From Robertmurraya korlensis NBRC 107688 (lineage in GTDB: Bacteria > Bacillota > Bacilli > Bacillales > Cytobacillaceae), in the NCBI RefSeq assembly GCF_001591645.1, contig NZ_BCVH01000011.1:97055-161054 (forward strand): 64,000 nucleotides of DNA, read 5' to 3'. Shown piece after piece: positions 1 to 8,413 of this stretch. A model generated the notes under the pieces. That model saw only the letters and a list, made by a program, of their open reading frames with translations. It had not been told where the DNA came from and made no database searches. Made by a program: the position numbers and the translations under genes. Numbering within the stretch: position 1 is the first letter of the stretch; every line of letters starts with the position of its first letter.

Positions 1-240
1 AATGCCATCAAGCATGCTGCTGCGCATGAAATTAAAGTGAAATTAGAAATATCTAGAAATAGTATATCTGTAGTAGTAAGAGATGACGGCAAAGGCTTTG
101 ATATAAATGTTGACAAGCCGGAGTCGTTTGGAATATTAGGAATGAAAGAGAGAGTGGAGCTTTTACAAGGGCAGCTATCCATCGACTCTAATATCGGTCG
201 AGGGACAATTGTTATTATACAGGTTCCGTTAGAGAGTTAA
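1..240 (+). CDS. degS: DegS sensor histidine kinase, C-terminal end (5' truncated by window)
   Basis: The reading frame is open from base 1, so this is the last 79 codons of a longer gene. The fragment is the GHKL ATPase domain: an N-box at the start ([10 protein letters not shown]), a G1 box (DDGKGFD) and a G2 region ([14 protein letters not shown]) followed by GRGT. These match the DegS/NarL-type kinases, which autophosphorylate on histidine and pass the phosphate to a LuxR-type regulator. The partner gene degU begins about 30 bases downstream, which fixes the assignment. The sensor and dimerisation parts lie outside the window. Confidence 0.93.
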   Translation, partial: NAIKHAAAHEIKVKLEISRNSISVVVRDDGKGFDINVDKPESFGILGMKERVELLQGQLSIDSNIGRGTIVIIQVPLES

Positions 241-271
241 TTTATTGAATAGGCTTAGGGAGGCTGAGAGA

Positions 272-949
272 ATGACTACAAAAATTGCGATTATTGATGA
301 CCACCAACTGTTTAGAGAAGGTGTCAAAAGAATATTAGATTTTGAAAAAACGTTTGAGGTGGTTGCTGAAGGGGAAGACGGTAACCAAGCAGTTTCTATT
401 GTCGAGGAGTTTCAGCCAGATGTAATCATTATGGATATTAATATGCCTGAAGTGAATGGTGTGGAAGCCACTCGTCAGCTGATTGAGAATTTTCCAGAAT
501 CAAAAGTCATCATTCTTTCGATTCATGATGATGAAAATTACGTAACACATGCGCTGCAAACAGGTGCAAGTGGGTATCTATTGAAGGAAATGGATGCTGA
601 TGCGCTAGTTGAAGCGGTTAAGGTAGTAGCTGATGGTGGTTCTTATCTTCATCCGAAGGTAACTCATAATCTAGTAAGAGAATACCGTCGATTAGCAGGT
701 GAAGGCGGTGGAGGTTATGTGGGAGCGACTGAAGTACGTCGTCCACTTCATTTACTAACTCGTCGTGAATGTGAAGTTCTTCAGTTGTTAACTGACGGAA
801 AGAGTAACCGCGGAATTGGTGAAGCTTTATTTATCAGTGAAAAAACGGTTAAAAACCATGTAAGTAATATTCTTCAAAAAATGAACGTAAACGATCGTAC
901 TCAGGCGGTAGTAGAAGCCATTAAAAAGGGCTGGGTTGAGGTTCGATAA
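272..949 (+). CDS. degU: DegU two-component response regulator
   Basis: This is a 225-aa NarL/LuxR-type response regulator. The receiver domain (about residues 4-120) has the acidic pair D9-D10, phosphoacceptor D55 (VIIMDINMP) and the conserved lysine in LLKEMDAD. The C-terminal LuxR helix-turn-helix (about 155-215) contains [12 protein letters not shown] and [14 protein letters not shown]. It is very close to B. subtilis DegU, which controls exoenzymes, competence, motility and biofilm genes. I chose ATG 272 because GGGAGG lies 8-13 bases upstream; a TTG at 245 in the same frame has no Shine-Dalgarno. The gene is probably co-transcribed with degS and ends at a strong terminator. Confidence 0.96.
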   Translation: MTTKIAIIDDHQLFREGVKRILDFEKTFEVVAEGEDGNQAVSIVEEFQPDVIIMDINMPEVNGVEATRQLIENFPESKVIILSIHDDENYVTHALQTGASGYLLKEMDADALVEAVKVVADGGSYLHPKVTHNLVREYRRLAGEGGGGYVGATEVRRPLHLLTRRECEVLQLLTDGKSNRGIGEALFISEKTVKNHVSNILQKMNVNDRTQAVVEAIKKGWVEVR

Positions 950-964
950 AAATATAGTGGAAAG

Positions 965-1012
965 AGGCATCTGTCGAGGATTTTCGACAGGTGTCTTTTT
1001 TTTTTTTTTTTT
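965..1012 (+). terminator. Intrinsic terminator of degSU
   Basis: A hairpin with GACACCTGTCGA-type arms (about 967-995) is followed by a run of 17 T residues (996-1012). The stem is nearly perfect and the T-run unusually long. Confidence 0.93.
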
Positions 1013-1097
1013 GTAAGCATTTCCAATTTTGACAAAGTGGTGAAAGCCATTTTCCTAGTAGGTGTTTTTGCTTATAATACTACTTAATCTAGTATAA

Positions 1098-1253
1098 ATG
1101 GAGGTGTTTTCCATTAATACATCTTTGGGTATATTATCAGATACGGAATTGGTTACAGTTTATAGTAAGGCATTAATTTACAAGCTAGATATAAGGTTTG
1201 TTGAGTTGATTTTGCAAGAGTTGAATCGCAGGGGCTTAAAGGAGGCTAGTTGA
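1098..1253 (+). CDS. sda: Sda-like checkpoint inhibitor of sporulation kinases
   Basis: This small gene encodes at most 51 aa. The core reads LSDTELVTVYSKA, then LDIRFVELILQELNRRGL, matching the B. subtilis Sda pattern (LSDELL, Y-KA, F-ELI, E--RR-L) across both helices of the antiparallel hairpin. Sda binds the dimerisation domain of KinA and blocks phosphorelay entry when replication is disturbed. The start is uncertain. ATG 1098 precedes the only good Shine-Dalgarno (GGAGGTG, 1100-1106), whose spacing best fits an ATT codon at 1113; TTG 1125 is the other in-frame option. A TATAAT at 1073-1078 could be the -10. No clear DnaA box was seen upstream, unlike B. subtilis sda. Confidence 0.82.
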   Translation: MEVFSINTSLGILSDTELVTVYSKALIYKLDIRFVELILQELNRRGLKEAS

Positions 1254-1352
1254 GATTCCCTTATGTACGTGTAGGTAATGCAATTTGAATCATTTTCATA
1301 TAAAATAAGCTAGAGGCATATTGTAAAGAAAAACAAAGGTGGTTACTTTTAT

Positions 1353-2189
1353 ATGAAAACGGCAGTTGTAACGGATAGTACCGCGTACATCCCGAAAGAC
1401 CTGCGTGATAAGCTACATATTCATATGATTCCTTTAAGCGTAATCTTTGGTACAGAGACGTATCGAGAAGAAGTAGAGATTACAGCCTCTGAATTTTTTG
1501 AAGAGGTAAAGACTCGAGACCTTCCAACCACGTCACAGCCACCCGTTGGAGAGTTTGTCCAGCTATTCGAACAGCTCTCAAAAGACTATGATGCCGTTGT
1601 AAGCATCCATCTATCAAGCGGCATTAGTGGAACGTTTCAAGGGTCAGTATCGGCTGGAGAAATGGTAGAGAATATTGATGTGTATGCTTTTGACTCAGAG
1701 ATTAGTTGTATGGTTCAAGGTTTCTATGTCCTTGAAGCAGCTGAAATGGCTCAGGCAGGAAAAGGGCCAGAGGAAATTCTCGCAAGACTTGAAGAAATGA
1801 AGAAAACGTTGTACGCATACTTTATGGTGGATGATCTATCCCATTTGCAGCGTGGAGGAAGATTATCGAGTGCGCAGGCGTTAATAGGAAGCTTGTTGCA
1901 GGTAAAGCCACTTCTTCATTTTGAAGACAAGAAAATTGTTCCGTTTGAGAAAATTCGTACACGGAAAAAAGCGATGCGTCGTATGGTAGATTTGTTAGCT
2001 GAAGCTTCGGCTGGTGAGGAATGTCGTGCAGTTATTATTCATGCGAATCGTGAGCAGGAAGCAATGCAATGGAAGGCGGAGCTTGAAGCTGAACTTCCGA
2101 ATGTAGAATTTGTTATTAGTTACTTCGGACCGGTTATCGGTACACATTTAGGTGAGGGCTCAATGGGCCTTGGCTGGGTAAAGAAATAA
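1353..2189 (+). CDS. degV: DegV family fatty-acid-binding protein
   Basis: This 278-aa protein is full length for the DegV/YviA family, which binds fatty acids in the cytoplasm; some members deliver fatty acids to FakA kinase. Visible family signatures are the N-terminal VTDSTAYIP, the TSQPPVGEF segment, the SSGISGTFQ ligand loop and the HLQRGGRLSSAQA motif. ATG 1353 has GGTGG about 10 bases upstream. It occupies the position of yviA in B. subtilis, between degU and comFA. Its link to DegU is positional; no regulatory role is evident from the sequence. Confidence 0.93.
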   Translation: MKTAVVTDSTAYIPKDLRDKLHIHMIPLSVIFGTETYREEVEITASEFFEEVKTRDLPTTSQPPVGEFVQLFEQLSKDYDAVVSIHLSSGISGTFQGSVSAGEMVENIDVYAFDSEISCMVQGFYVLEAAEMAQAGKGPEEILARLEEMKKTLYAYFMVDDLSHLQRGGRLSSAQALIGSLLQVKPLLHFEDKKIVPFEKIRTRKKAMRRMVDLLAEASAGEECRAVIIHANREQEAMQWKAELEAELPNVEFVISYFGPVIGTHLGEGSMGLGWVKK

Positions 2190-2226
2190 TTTTTGATTAC
2201 TGAACTTATATCATTTTATTATTTGT

Positions 2227-2259
2227 CACCATTTCAGTGATTGCTGAAATGGTGTTTGT
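2227..2259 (+). terminator. Probable terminator after degV
   Basis: A 10-bp perfect inverted repeat (CACCATTTCA, 2227-2236, with TGAAATGGTG, 2245-2254) is followed by a weak T tract (TTTGT). Confidence 0.65.
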
Positions 2260-2302
2260 CATTTCGGGATGTTTTCTGAAAATTTGATTATGAGGTGAAA
2301 AT

Positions 2303-3658
2303 TTGATTTTAGACTCTCTTCGTACTATCCTCGCTGGTAAGCAGCTTCTTCGTGAAGAAATCCCCTTTGAGTTGGTTGATTCTCCTTTTATTTCTAAAAG
2401 ATCTGGAATAGAGTTTGATAAGAAAGGTCGGGCACATTGTAATCGATGTGGGAATAGTGATCCTGAGTTGTTTGCCGTGTTTCCTTGTGCTCGTTGTGGT
2501 AAAAGAGACACCTATTGCCGTGCTTGCATTATGATGGGACGGGTTAGCGAGTGTACCCCGCAGTATGGATGGATTGGAGATATGCCGGAGATTGTGGCTG
2601 CTCCCCTTAAGTGGAGTGATTCATTGTCAGCTGGCCAGCAGGTTGCTTCAGACCGGGTGGTGGAAGCAATTGTCCGTGGTGAAGAGTTGCTCGTTTGGGC
2701 TGTGTGTGGTGCTGGTAAGACTGAGCTGCTTTTTAAAGGGATTGAAGTGGCTTTAGCTACTGGCAAGCGAGTGTGTATTGCTACCCCACGTACAGATGTT
2801 GTTTTAGAATTAACCCCACGATTAAAATCGGTGTTTCCCTCAATAAAAGTGTCCTCTTTGTACGGTGGTGCAGATGACCGCCATCAGTTTTCCCCTTTAA
2901 CGATTACTACTATCCACCAGTTATTACGATTTTATCAAGCGTTTGATGTCATGGTTGTTGATGAAGTGGATGCTTTTCCTTATTCTGTGGACCCTATGCT
3001 TCAGTTTGCTGTGAAGAATGCTCGAAAGGAATCTTCGAGTATGATTTATCTGACGGCAACTCCCAGTCTGAAATGGCAGAGGGAATGTCGGAAGGGGAAA
3101 AGGGAGTTTGTTACGATTCCTGCTCGATTTCATCGACGTGCATTACCTGTTCCTGAATCTGTTTGGTGTGGGAATTGGGAGAAGGTAATCAATAAAGGAA
3201 GATTACCAGCGAAATTACTTAAGTGGATTGAACAACGGTTATTAGCAGGTACCCCAATGTTAGTGTTTGTTCCAAATGTTGCGTGGATAACTAAATTATT
3301 ACCTTTGTTACAGACGTTTGATGGCAGGGTTGAATCAGTGCATGCGGAGGATCCAAACCGTAAGGAGAAGGTTCTGAAGATGAGACAAGGAGAAATTCTT
3401 TTGCTAGTAACAACTACTATTCTTGAGCGGGGAGTAACATTTCCTGGTTTGGAGGTAGCGGTACTCGGTGCTGAAAATCGCATATTTACCGAGTCGGCAC
3501 TTGTGCAGATTGCTGGGAGGGTCGGACGGGATATTGATTCTCCTACAGGTAATGTGACCTTTTTTCATAATGGGAAGACAGAGGCAATGTTGAAAGCACG
3601 AAAACAAATCGTTGCTATGAATATAGAAGCGAAAGAGAAGGGGCTGATTGATGAGTGA
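2303..3658 (+). CDS. comFA: ComFA, DEAD-box-like ATPase of DNA uptake
   Basis: This 451-aa protein is close in size to B. subtilis ComFA. It is the cytoplasmic ATP-dependent helicase/translocase that helps drive transforming DNA through ComEC. A four-cysteine zinc region (CNRC, CARC, CRAC and a later Cys, about 46-84) precedes Walker A (GAGKT, 136-140). Motif II reads DEVD, motif III is TATPS and motif VI is QIAGRVGRD. The start is TTG 2303, with GAGGTG at 2292-2297. The stop overlaps the comFC start, so the two are translationally coupled. The usual comFB between them is absent here. Confidence 0.94.
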   Translation: MILDSLRTILAGKQLLREEIPFELVDSPFISKRSGIEFDKKGRAHCNRCGNSDPELFAVFPCARCGKRDTYCRACIMMGRVSECTPQYGWIGDMPEIVAAPLKWSDSLSAGQQVASDRVVEAIVRGEELLVWAVCGAGKTELLFKGIEVALATGKRVCIATPRTDVVLELTPRLKSVFPSIKVSSLYGGADDRHQFSPLTITTIHQLLRFYQAFDVMVVDEVDAFPYSVDPMLQFAVKNARKESSSMIYLTATPSLKWQRECRKGKREFVTIPARFHRRALPVPESVWCGNWEKVINKGRLPAKLLKWIEQRLLAGTPMLVFVPNVAWITKLLPLLQTFDGRVESVHAEDPNRKEKVLKMRQGEILLLVTTTILERGVTFPGLEVAVLGAENRIFTESALVQIAGRVGRDIDSPTGNVTFFHNGKTEAMLKARKQIVAMNIEAKEKGLIDE

Positions 3659-4356
3659 GGTGTCTTTATTGTGGAGAAAAGATTATTCCAGTGGTGAGTT
3701 GGGGAAGTTTGTTTTCAAGAGAAGAAGAAATTTTGTTATGTGAGCAATGCAAAGACCAACTTACCCTTATTGAAGGGGACTGCTGTGTTCGGTGCAGTAG
3801 ACCTTTTGATGGCTTGGCAGTAGAGTATCGGAAAGGTGAGTACTGTTACGACTGTGTTCGCTGGGAGGGAGATATAGAGTGGAATGGAATCCTTGAACGA
3901 AACAGATCTCTTTATTTATATAATGACTTTCTAAAAGAGGTTATTAGTCGCTATAAGTTTCGTGGGGATTACGTTCTTGCGAGGTTTTTCTGCAAAACTC
4001 TAATTCAAGTACTTAAAGATTTTGATTACGATTTACTAGTACCAATCCCATTAAGTCAGGAACGTTTGTATGAAAGAGGTTTTAATCAAGCAGAGGCATT
4101 AATTATTGAAGCAGGACTAACATTAACACCTGCATTAAAACGTATTCATACGGAGAAACAATCAAAAAAATCTAGAGAAGAAAGGATTCACCTCTCCAAT
4201 ATCTTTACAATTGTTAATGAGGAAGATATTGTCGGTAAGAAAGTGATGCTAATTGACGATATATACACTACAGGCTCTACACTGATGCATGCAGGTAAAC
4301 TCTTGAAACAACATGGAACTTTATCCGTGTCGTCTTTTACTATAGCAAGAGGTTAG
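3655..4356 (+). CDS. comFC: ComFC, phosphoribosyltransferase-like competence protein
   Basis: This 233-aa protein has an N-terminal zinc-ribbon region (CLYCGE, CEQCK, CVRCSRPF, CYDC) and a C-terminal PRTase fold with the PRPP-binding loop VMLIDDIYTTGSTL. ComFC works with ComFA and DprA in competence; homologues (GntX/ComF) are widespread. The start is GTG 3655, overlapping the comFA stop by four bases. A purine-rich Shine-Dalgarno (AGAAGGGG) lies about 12 bases upstream. The body matches B. subtilis ComFC (YKFRGD, PIPLS, ERGFNQA, KQSKK). Confidence 0.94.
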   Translation: MRCLYCGEKIIPVVSWGSLFSREEEILLCEQCKDQLTLIEGDCCVRCSRPFDGLAVEYRKGEYCYDCVRWEGDIEWNGILERNRSLYLYNDFLKEVISRYKFRGDYVLARFFCKTLIQVLKDFDYDLLVPIPLSQERLYERGFNQAEALIIEAGLTLTPALKRIHTEKQSKKSREERIHLSNIFTIVNEEDIVGKKVMLIDDIYTTGSTLMHAGKLLKQHGTLSVSSFTIARG

Positions 4357-4390
4357 TGACAAGATACAACAAAATGCAACAGACTCAAAT

Positions 4391-4414
4391 TTTCAATCAA
4401 ACGTTTGATTGAAA
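4391..4414. promoter_or_regulatory. 24-bp perfect palindrome, candidate operator
   Basis: The half-site TTTCAATCAAAC is followed directly by its exact reverse complement. A degenerate second copy lies at 4451-4472. There is no T-run, so it is not a typical terminator. Size and symmetry resemble a TetR-family operator, but the binding protein is unknown. Confidence 0.6.
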
Positions 4415-4450
4415 TAACCCCACTCTTAGAGCCCCAAGACTTATCATTGC

Positions 4451-4472
4451 TTCAATCAAACGACCGATTGAA
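4451..4472. promoter_or_regulatory. Second, imperfect copy of the palindrome
   Basis: It begins with the same TTCAATCAAACG as the first copy and ends in GATTGAA, with a degenerate centre. It starts 59 bases after the first copy and about 110 bases before yvyF. Confidence 0.55.
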
Positions 4473-4563
4473 TACATTTACTTCCAAATAATTTTCATAT
4501 CCTTACACAATTCGACAAGCTATAATGAGTCTATCGACATATCTAATAAAAGGAGACTTAGTA

Positions 4564-4983
4564 ATGGCTCAAATAGAAACTTGCCCAAGTTGTGGGGATA
4601 TATATGTTAAGAATCAATTTCGTGACGTTTGTCAGAATTGCTGGAAGGAAGAAGAACAAGCATACGATCAAGTATCACAATACATGAGAAAACGTGAAAA
4701 TAGAGCAGCAACTATGTTACAAGTTGTAGAAGCTGTAGGAATTGAGGAAGAACTTTTGTTAAAGTTTATCCGTACAGGTCGACTCAAAGTTACGCAATTT
4801 CCTAATCTAGGTTACCCATGTGACAAATGTGGGACTATTATCCGTGCAGGGAAACTATGCGAGCCTTGTGCACTAGAAATAAAAAAGGATTTAGTGAAAC
4901 ACGAACAAAGCGAGGCTTTTAAAGAGGAATTACGCAAAAGAGAAAAACAAGCCACATACTTTACATCAAATAAGTCAAAATGA
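4564..4983 (+). CDS. yvyF: YvyF, flagellar operon zinc-finger protein
   Basis: This 139-aa protein belongs to the YvyF family (TIGR03826), always found just upstream of flgM. It has two CxxC pairs near the N-terminus (CPSC, CQNC) and two later (CDKC, CEPC), suggesting two zinc-ribbon halves around a helical segment (about 45-80). The function is not established; a regulatory role in late flagellar expression has been proposed from context. I chose ATG 4564 because AGGAGA (4551-4556) is correctly spaced; an in-frame ATG at 4525 lacks a ribosome site. Confidence 0.88.
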   Translation: MAQIETCPSCGDIYVKNQFRDVCQNCWKEEEQAYDQVSQYMRKRENRAATMLQVVEAVGIEEELLLKFIRTGRLKVTQFPNLGYPCDKCGTIIRAGKLCEPCALEIKKDLVKHEQSEAFKEELRKREKQATYFTSNKSK

Positions 4984-5041
4984 TAATAGGAATAACTACC
5001 TATATATTTTAGTTATTTAGATACATTTTTGATAAAAATGT

Positions 5042-5068
5042 TAAATAAACCTCCTTTCTATCCGATAA
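5042..5068 (+). promoter_or_regulatory. Sigma-D promoter of flgM
   Basis: TAAA (5042-5045), a 15-bp spacer and TCCGATAA (5061-5068) match the flagellar sigma-D consensus TAAA-N15-GCCGATAA. It lies 43 bases before flgM, as in B. subtilis. Confidence 0.85.
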
Positions 5069-5111
5069 TACTAGTAGAAGTTGGAACGGACTTTGAAGGA
5101 GATGGATATAT

Positions 5112-5372
5112 ATGAAAATTAACAACCTTGGACCAACAGGAATTAATCCATATAAAAAAGCAATTAACAAACTTGATAAAGTCAGCAACACAACTACTGC
5201 AAAAGCAGATAAGGTAGAGATTTCTTCAGTTGCAAAAGAAATGCAAATGAACCAGATTGATGCTGCTCGTCAAAAGAAAGTGGAAGAATTAAAGCAAAGC
5301 GTCCAAAATGGAACATACAAGGCGGATGCAAAAGCAACTGCTTCAAGTATCATCAACTATTTTAAAATATAA
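5112..5372 (+). CDS. flgM: FlgM, anti-sigma-D factor
   Basis: This 86-aa protein matches B. subtilis FlgM in size and layout. The N-terminal MKINNLGPTGINPYK and the C-terminal sigma-binding segment ending in SIINYF are typical. FlgM holds sigma-D inactive until the hook-basal body is complete. A Shine-Dalgarno (GAAGGAGA) precedes ATG 5112. A sigma-D promoter upstream gives the usual negative feedback loop, while read-through from yvyF could supply early expression. Confidence 0.94.
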   Translation: MKINNLGPTGINPYKKAINKLDKVSNTTTAKADKVEISSVAKEMQMNQIDAARQKKVEELKQSVQNGTYKADAKATASSIINYFKI

Positions 5373-5388
5373 GAGAGGAGGGGCATAG

Positions 5389-5877
5389 ATGTCTGCTGAA
5401 CAATTAGTTACAGTAATGGAAAGGCTACTCGATTTGCACAAAGAATTGCTCGACAAAGCTTTCCAAAAAACAACCATTATTGAAAAAGGGGACATCGATG
5501 CCCTAAACACTCTCATTAAAGATGAACAGAAATTAGTAATAAATATTAATAAATTCGAACAAGTAAGACAGCAGTTTGTGAGAAATTTTCTCACTCCTTT
5601 TCATGTGGAGGGAGAGAACTTTACAATTTCTACTTGTTTAACATATATAGATGATTTAAATAAGGACAAGCTTGCTGATTTACGCGACGAGCTACTAGAA
5701 GTGGCGCAAAAACTTCAAAAGCAAAACGAGTTAAACTCGGATCTCGTTAAACAGTCACTTCAATTCGTTCAAATGTCCTTAGACATGTTTTACCCAAAAA
5801 CACCTGAATTCAATTATGGGCCACCAAAGCAGACCGGAACGTCCACATCGAATTCGCTATTTAACAGAAAAGCCTAA
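5389..5877 (+). CDS. flgN: FlgN, export chaperone for hook-filament junction proteins
   Basis: This 162-aa, largely helical protein lies between flgM and flgK, the position of yvyG/flgN. FlgN-type chaperones bind the C-termini of FlgK and FlgL and escort them to the type III export gate. The N-terminal two-thirds (VTVMERLLDLHKELLDKA and onward) are predicted coiled-coil. The Pro/Ser/Asn-rich tail (after about 140) is probably flexible. ATG 5389 follows GAGAGGAGG. Confidence 0.9.
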   Translation: MSAEQLVTVMERLLDLHKELLDKAFQKTTIIEKGDIDALNTLIKDEQKLVININKFEQVRQQFVRNFLTPFHVEGENFTISTCLTYIDDLNKDKLADLRDELLEVAQKLQKQNELNSDLVKQSLQFVQMSLDMFYPKTPEFNYGPPKQTGTSTSNSLFNRKA

Positions 5878-5894
5878 CAGTTGGAGGGACAAAG

Positions 5895-7445
5895 ATGCGA
5901 TCAACATTTATGGGATTAGAAACAGCCCGAAGAGGGATGTTCACACAACAAGGTGCCCTTCATACAACTGGGCATAATATTGCAAATGCTAGCACGCCAG
6001 GATATACAAGACAACGTGTGAATTTTACACAGACCGAACCTTATCCAGGTGCGGGTCTTAATATGCCGCAGCTACCAGGTCAAGTTGGGACCGGTGTGGC
6101 TGCAGGTTCTGTACAGCGTGTTCGAGAAAGTTTTCTGGATGTACAATATCGAGGTGAAAATAATAAACTAGGATACTGGGAAACTCGTGCGGAGTCGTAT
6201 ACAAAGATGGAAGAAATCATGAATGAACCATCTGACAGTGGACTATCAGCGACAATGGATCAATTCTGGCAATCTTTGCAGGACTTAGCGGTAAATCCGA
6301 ATAACCCTGGTGCTCGGTCTGTTGTTCGACAACGTGCGGTAGCTGTAACAGAAACTTTTAACTACCTATCTAGTTCTCTAACTGGTATAAGAGCCGATTT
6401 AAAAAATGAGATTTCGATTACAGAAAAGGAGATCAATTCCTTAGCTGAACAAATTAATAATCTAAACAACCAAATAGCTGATGTAGAGCCACATGGTTTG
6501 TTACCTAATGATCTGTATGATGAGCGTGACCGATTAGTCGATCAACTATCCTCTTTGGTGAATATCAAGGTAGATTACTCGATGAGTGGAGGGAAGCCAT
6601 CTACCCTTGCAGAGGGGAAAGCGAACATTACTATTTTAGACGCTAAAGGGAGTTCTTTAGGTCAGTTAGTAAATGGAACAGGATTTAATAAGCTTACTGT
6701 GGCTTTTGATGGTAGTGATGAATCAGTTAAAACGGTTACCGTTGGTGCAACTCAAGTAGATTTTCAAAAGTTTACTTCAAGCGGAAAGTTAAAAGCTTTA
6801 GTGGAGTCGTATGGATATGAGAAAAGCCCGGGAGAAGTAGCGGGAGTATATCCGGAAATGTTGTCAGAGCTTGATAATATGGCATATATGTTTGCGTATC
6901 AATTTAATCTACAGCATCAGGCAGGGGCTACACCTAATCAAATGAACGGAACATCAACAGCTCCTACACCTGAATTTTTCTCTGACGTAAAAAATGGATC
7001 AGTTGATATTGTTAATAAAAATGGGATTTCGGGACGTTTAACGATTTCAGCGGAAATTGGAGCTAGTTTGGATAACATTGCAACATCGAGTGGTGCAAAC
7101 CCAACGATGGGAGATGCTTCAAATATTAAAGCACTTGCCGATTTAATTAATAAACCGTTTAAATATGGAAACGATACAGATTCAAGCTTCCGTAACTACT
7201 ATGAAGTTTTAGTGGGTGGGATGGCTGTTGAATCGCAGGAAGCAGAACGTTTATCTTCTAATAGTGGAACACTACGTCAAGCAGTTGAAGAAAGACGAAT
7301 GTCTGTAAGTGCAGTTTCAATTGACGAAGAAATGACAAACATGATTCAATTTCAACATGCATATAACGCATCAGCTCGAATGATATCATTACAGGATGAA
7401 TTATTAGACAAAATTATTAACGGTATGGGAACCGGAGGAAGATAG
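5895..7445 (+). CDS. flgK: FlgK, hook-associated protein 1
   Basis: At 516 aa this is the first hook-filament junction protein, secreted by the flagellar type III system. The N-terminus carries the rod/hook signature (GLETARRGM, HNIANASTPGYTRQ). The C-terminus has the matching amphipathic helix (EMTNMIQFQHAYNASARMI), which packs against it in the assembled ring. The middle (about 200-430) is the variable outer domain. GGAGGG precedes ATG 5895. Confidence 0.96.
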   Translation: MRSTFMGLETARRGMFTQQGALHTTGHNIANASTPGYTRQRVNFTQTEPYPGAGLNMPQLPGQVGTGVAAGSVQRVRESFLDVQYRGENNKLGYWETRAESYTKMEEIMNEPSDSGLSATMDQFWQSLQDLAVNPNNPGARSVVRQRAVAVTETFNYLSSSLTGIRADLKNEISITEKEINSLAEQINNLNNQIADVEPHGLLPNDLYDERDRLVDQLSSLVNIKVDYSMSGGKPSTLAEGKANITILDAKGSSLGQLVNGTGFNKLTVAFDGSDESVKTVTVGATQVDFQKFTSSGKLKALVESYGYEKSPGEVAGVYPEMLSELDNMAYMFAYQFNLQHQAGATPNQMNGTSTAPTPEFFSDVKNGSVDIVNKNGISGRLTISAEIGASLDNIATSSGANPTMGDASNIKALADLINKPFKYGNDTDSSFRNYYEVLVGGMAVESQEAERLSSNSGTLRQAVEERRMSVSAVSIDEEMTNMIQFQHAYNASARMISLQDELLDKIINGMGTGGR

Positions 7446-7456
7446 GTGAATGAACA

Positions 7457-8338
7457 GTGCGTGTAACTCAAGGAATGTTAGCATCAAACTCTCTTAAAAA
7501 CTTAAGTAATAGCTATAAACAGATGGGGAAATACCAGGATCAGCTTGCTACCGGAAAGAAAATCACTAAGCCTTCAGATGATCCAGTAGTTGCGATGAAA
7601 GGGATGTTCTATCGTTCGAACCTTACCGAAGTAGAACAGTATAAGAGGAATCTCTCTGAAGCTTATCTATGGATGGAGAATTCTGAAGCTGGGGTAGAGC
7701 AAGTGAATCAAGGGTTACAACGTGTACGTGAGCTTACGGTTCAGGGGTTAAACGGAACTCTTTCTGAATCTGATAAATCTGCTATATCACAAGAGATTGA
7801 TCAAATTAAGAAAGATATTATGACGGTTGCCAATACTCAGGTTGCTGGGAGATATATTTTTAATGGTACTAATACCACTGTTGCTCCTGTTAGTGATGGA
7901 GGGAGTGGAGCACCCCAAGCAGCGTTTAACACTAATAACTATAATGTAGAAGTTTCCCGAGGTGTTTCATTAAAGTCAAATATTAATCCTGAGAATGTCT
8001 TTAGTCAGGACCTGTTTAACACATTACAGAGCATTCAGGAGTCATTAGGTGGTAATACAAATATAGATCTTAGTGGACTACTGGGGAAAATTGACAAACA
8101 TACGGATACACTTTCTGCTGAACGTTCAGAGTTAGGAGCTCGGTATAATCGGTTAGAGATGATAGAGTCTAGAATTGACCAACAAGAGGTAATTGCTACA
8201 AGAGTTCTATCTGATAATGAAGATGCGGATATAGAACGTGTTATTACTGATTTGACAACACAGGAAAGTATTCACCGAGCCGCGCTGAGTGTAGGGGCGA
8301 GAATTATTCAACCAACCCTTATGGACTTCTTAAGATAA
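7457..8338 (+). CDS. flgL: FlgL, hook-associated protein 3
   Basis: This 293-aa second junction protein is flagellin-like at both ends: N-terminal QGMLASNSLKNLS and LATGKKITKPSDDP, and C-terminal SARIIQPTLMDFLR. The start is GTG 7457, eleven bases after the flgK stop. A hairpin follows the gene and may reduce read-through into yviE, fliW and csrA. Confidence 0.96.
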   Translation: MRVTQGMLASNSLKNLSNSYKQMGKYQDQLATGKKITKPSDDPVVAMKGMFYRSNLTEVEQYKRNLSEAYLWMENSEAGVEQVNQGLQRVRELTVQGLNGTLSESDKSAISQEIDQIKKDIMTVANTQVAGRYIFNGTNTTVAPVSDGGSGAPQAAFNTNNYNVEVSRGVSLKSNINPENVFSQDLFNTLQSIQESLGGNTNIDLSGLLGKIDKHTDTLSAERSELGARYNRLEMIESRIDQQEVIATRVLSDNEDADIERVITDLTTQESIHRAALSVGARIIQPTLMDFLR

Positions 8339-8357
8339 GATAAATAAAATATTATTA

Positions 8358-8396
8358 AAATAGGGGTGGCCTGCAAAATGTAGGTACCCTATTTTT
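8358..8396 (+). terminator. Hairpin after flgL, possible internal terminator
   Basis: AAATAGGG (8358-8365) pairs with CCCTATTT, with an inner CCTGC/GTAGG stem, followed by TTTTT. It sits inside the flagellar operon, so it probably attenuates rather than ends transcription. Confidence 0.7.
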
Positions 8397-8413
8397 ATAG
8401 GAGGTAGAAATAT

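Noticed and set aside
2279..2310. Two AAAA-N5-TT(T/A)T motifs resembling ComK boxes before comFA
   Set aside because: The second overlaps the start codon and the Shine-Dalgarno lies between them, so they cannot work as an upstream activator site; A/T-rich chance match is likelier.
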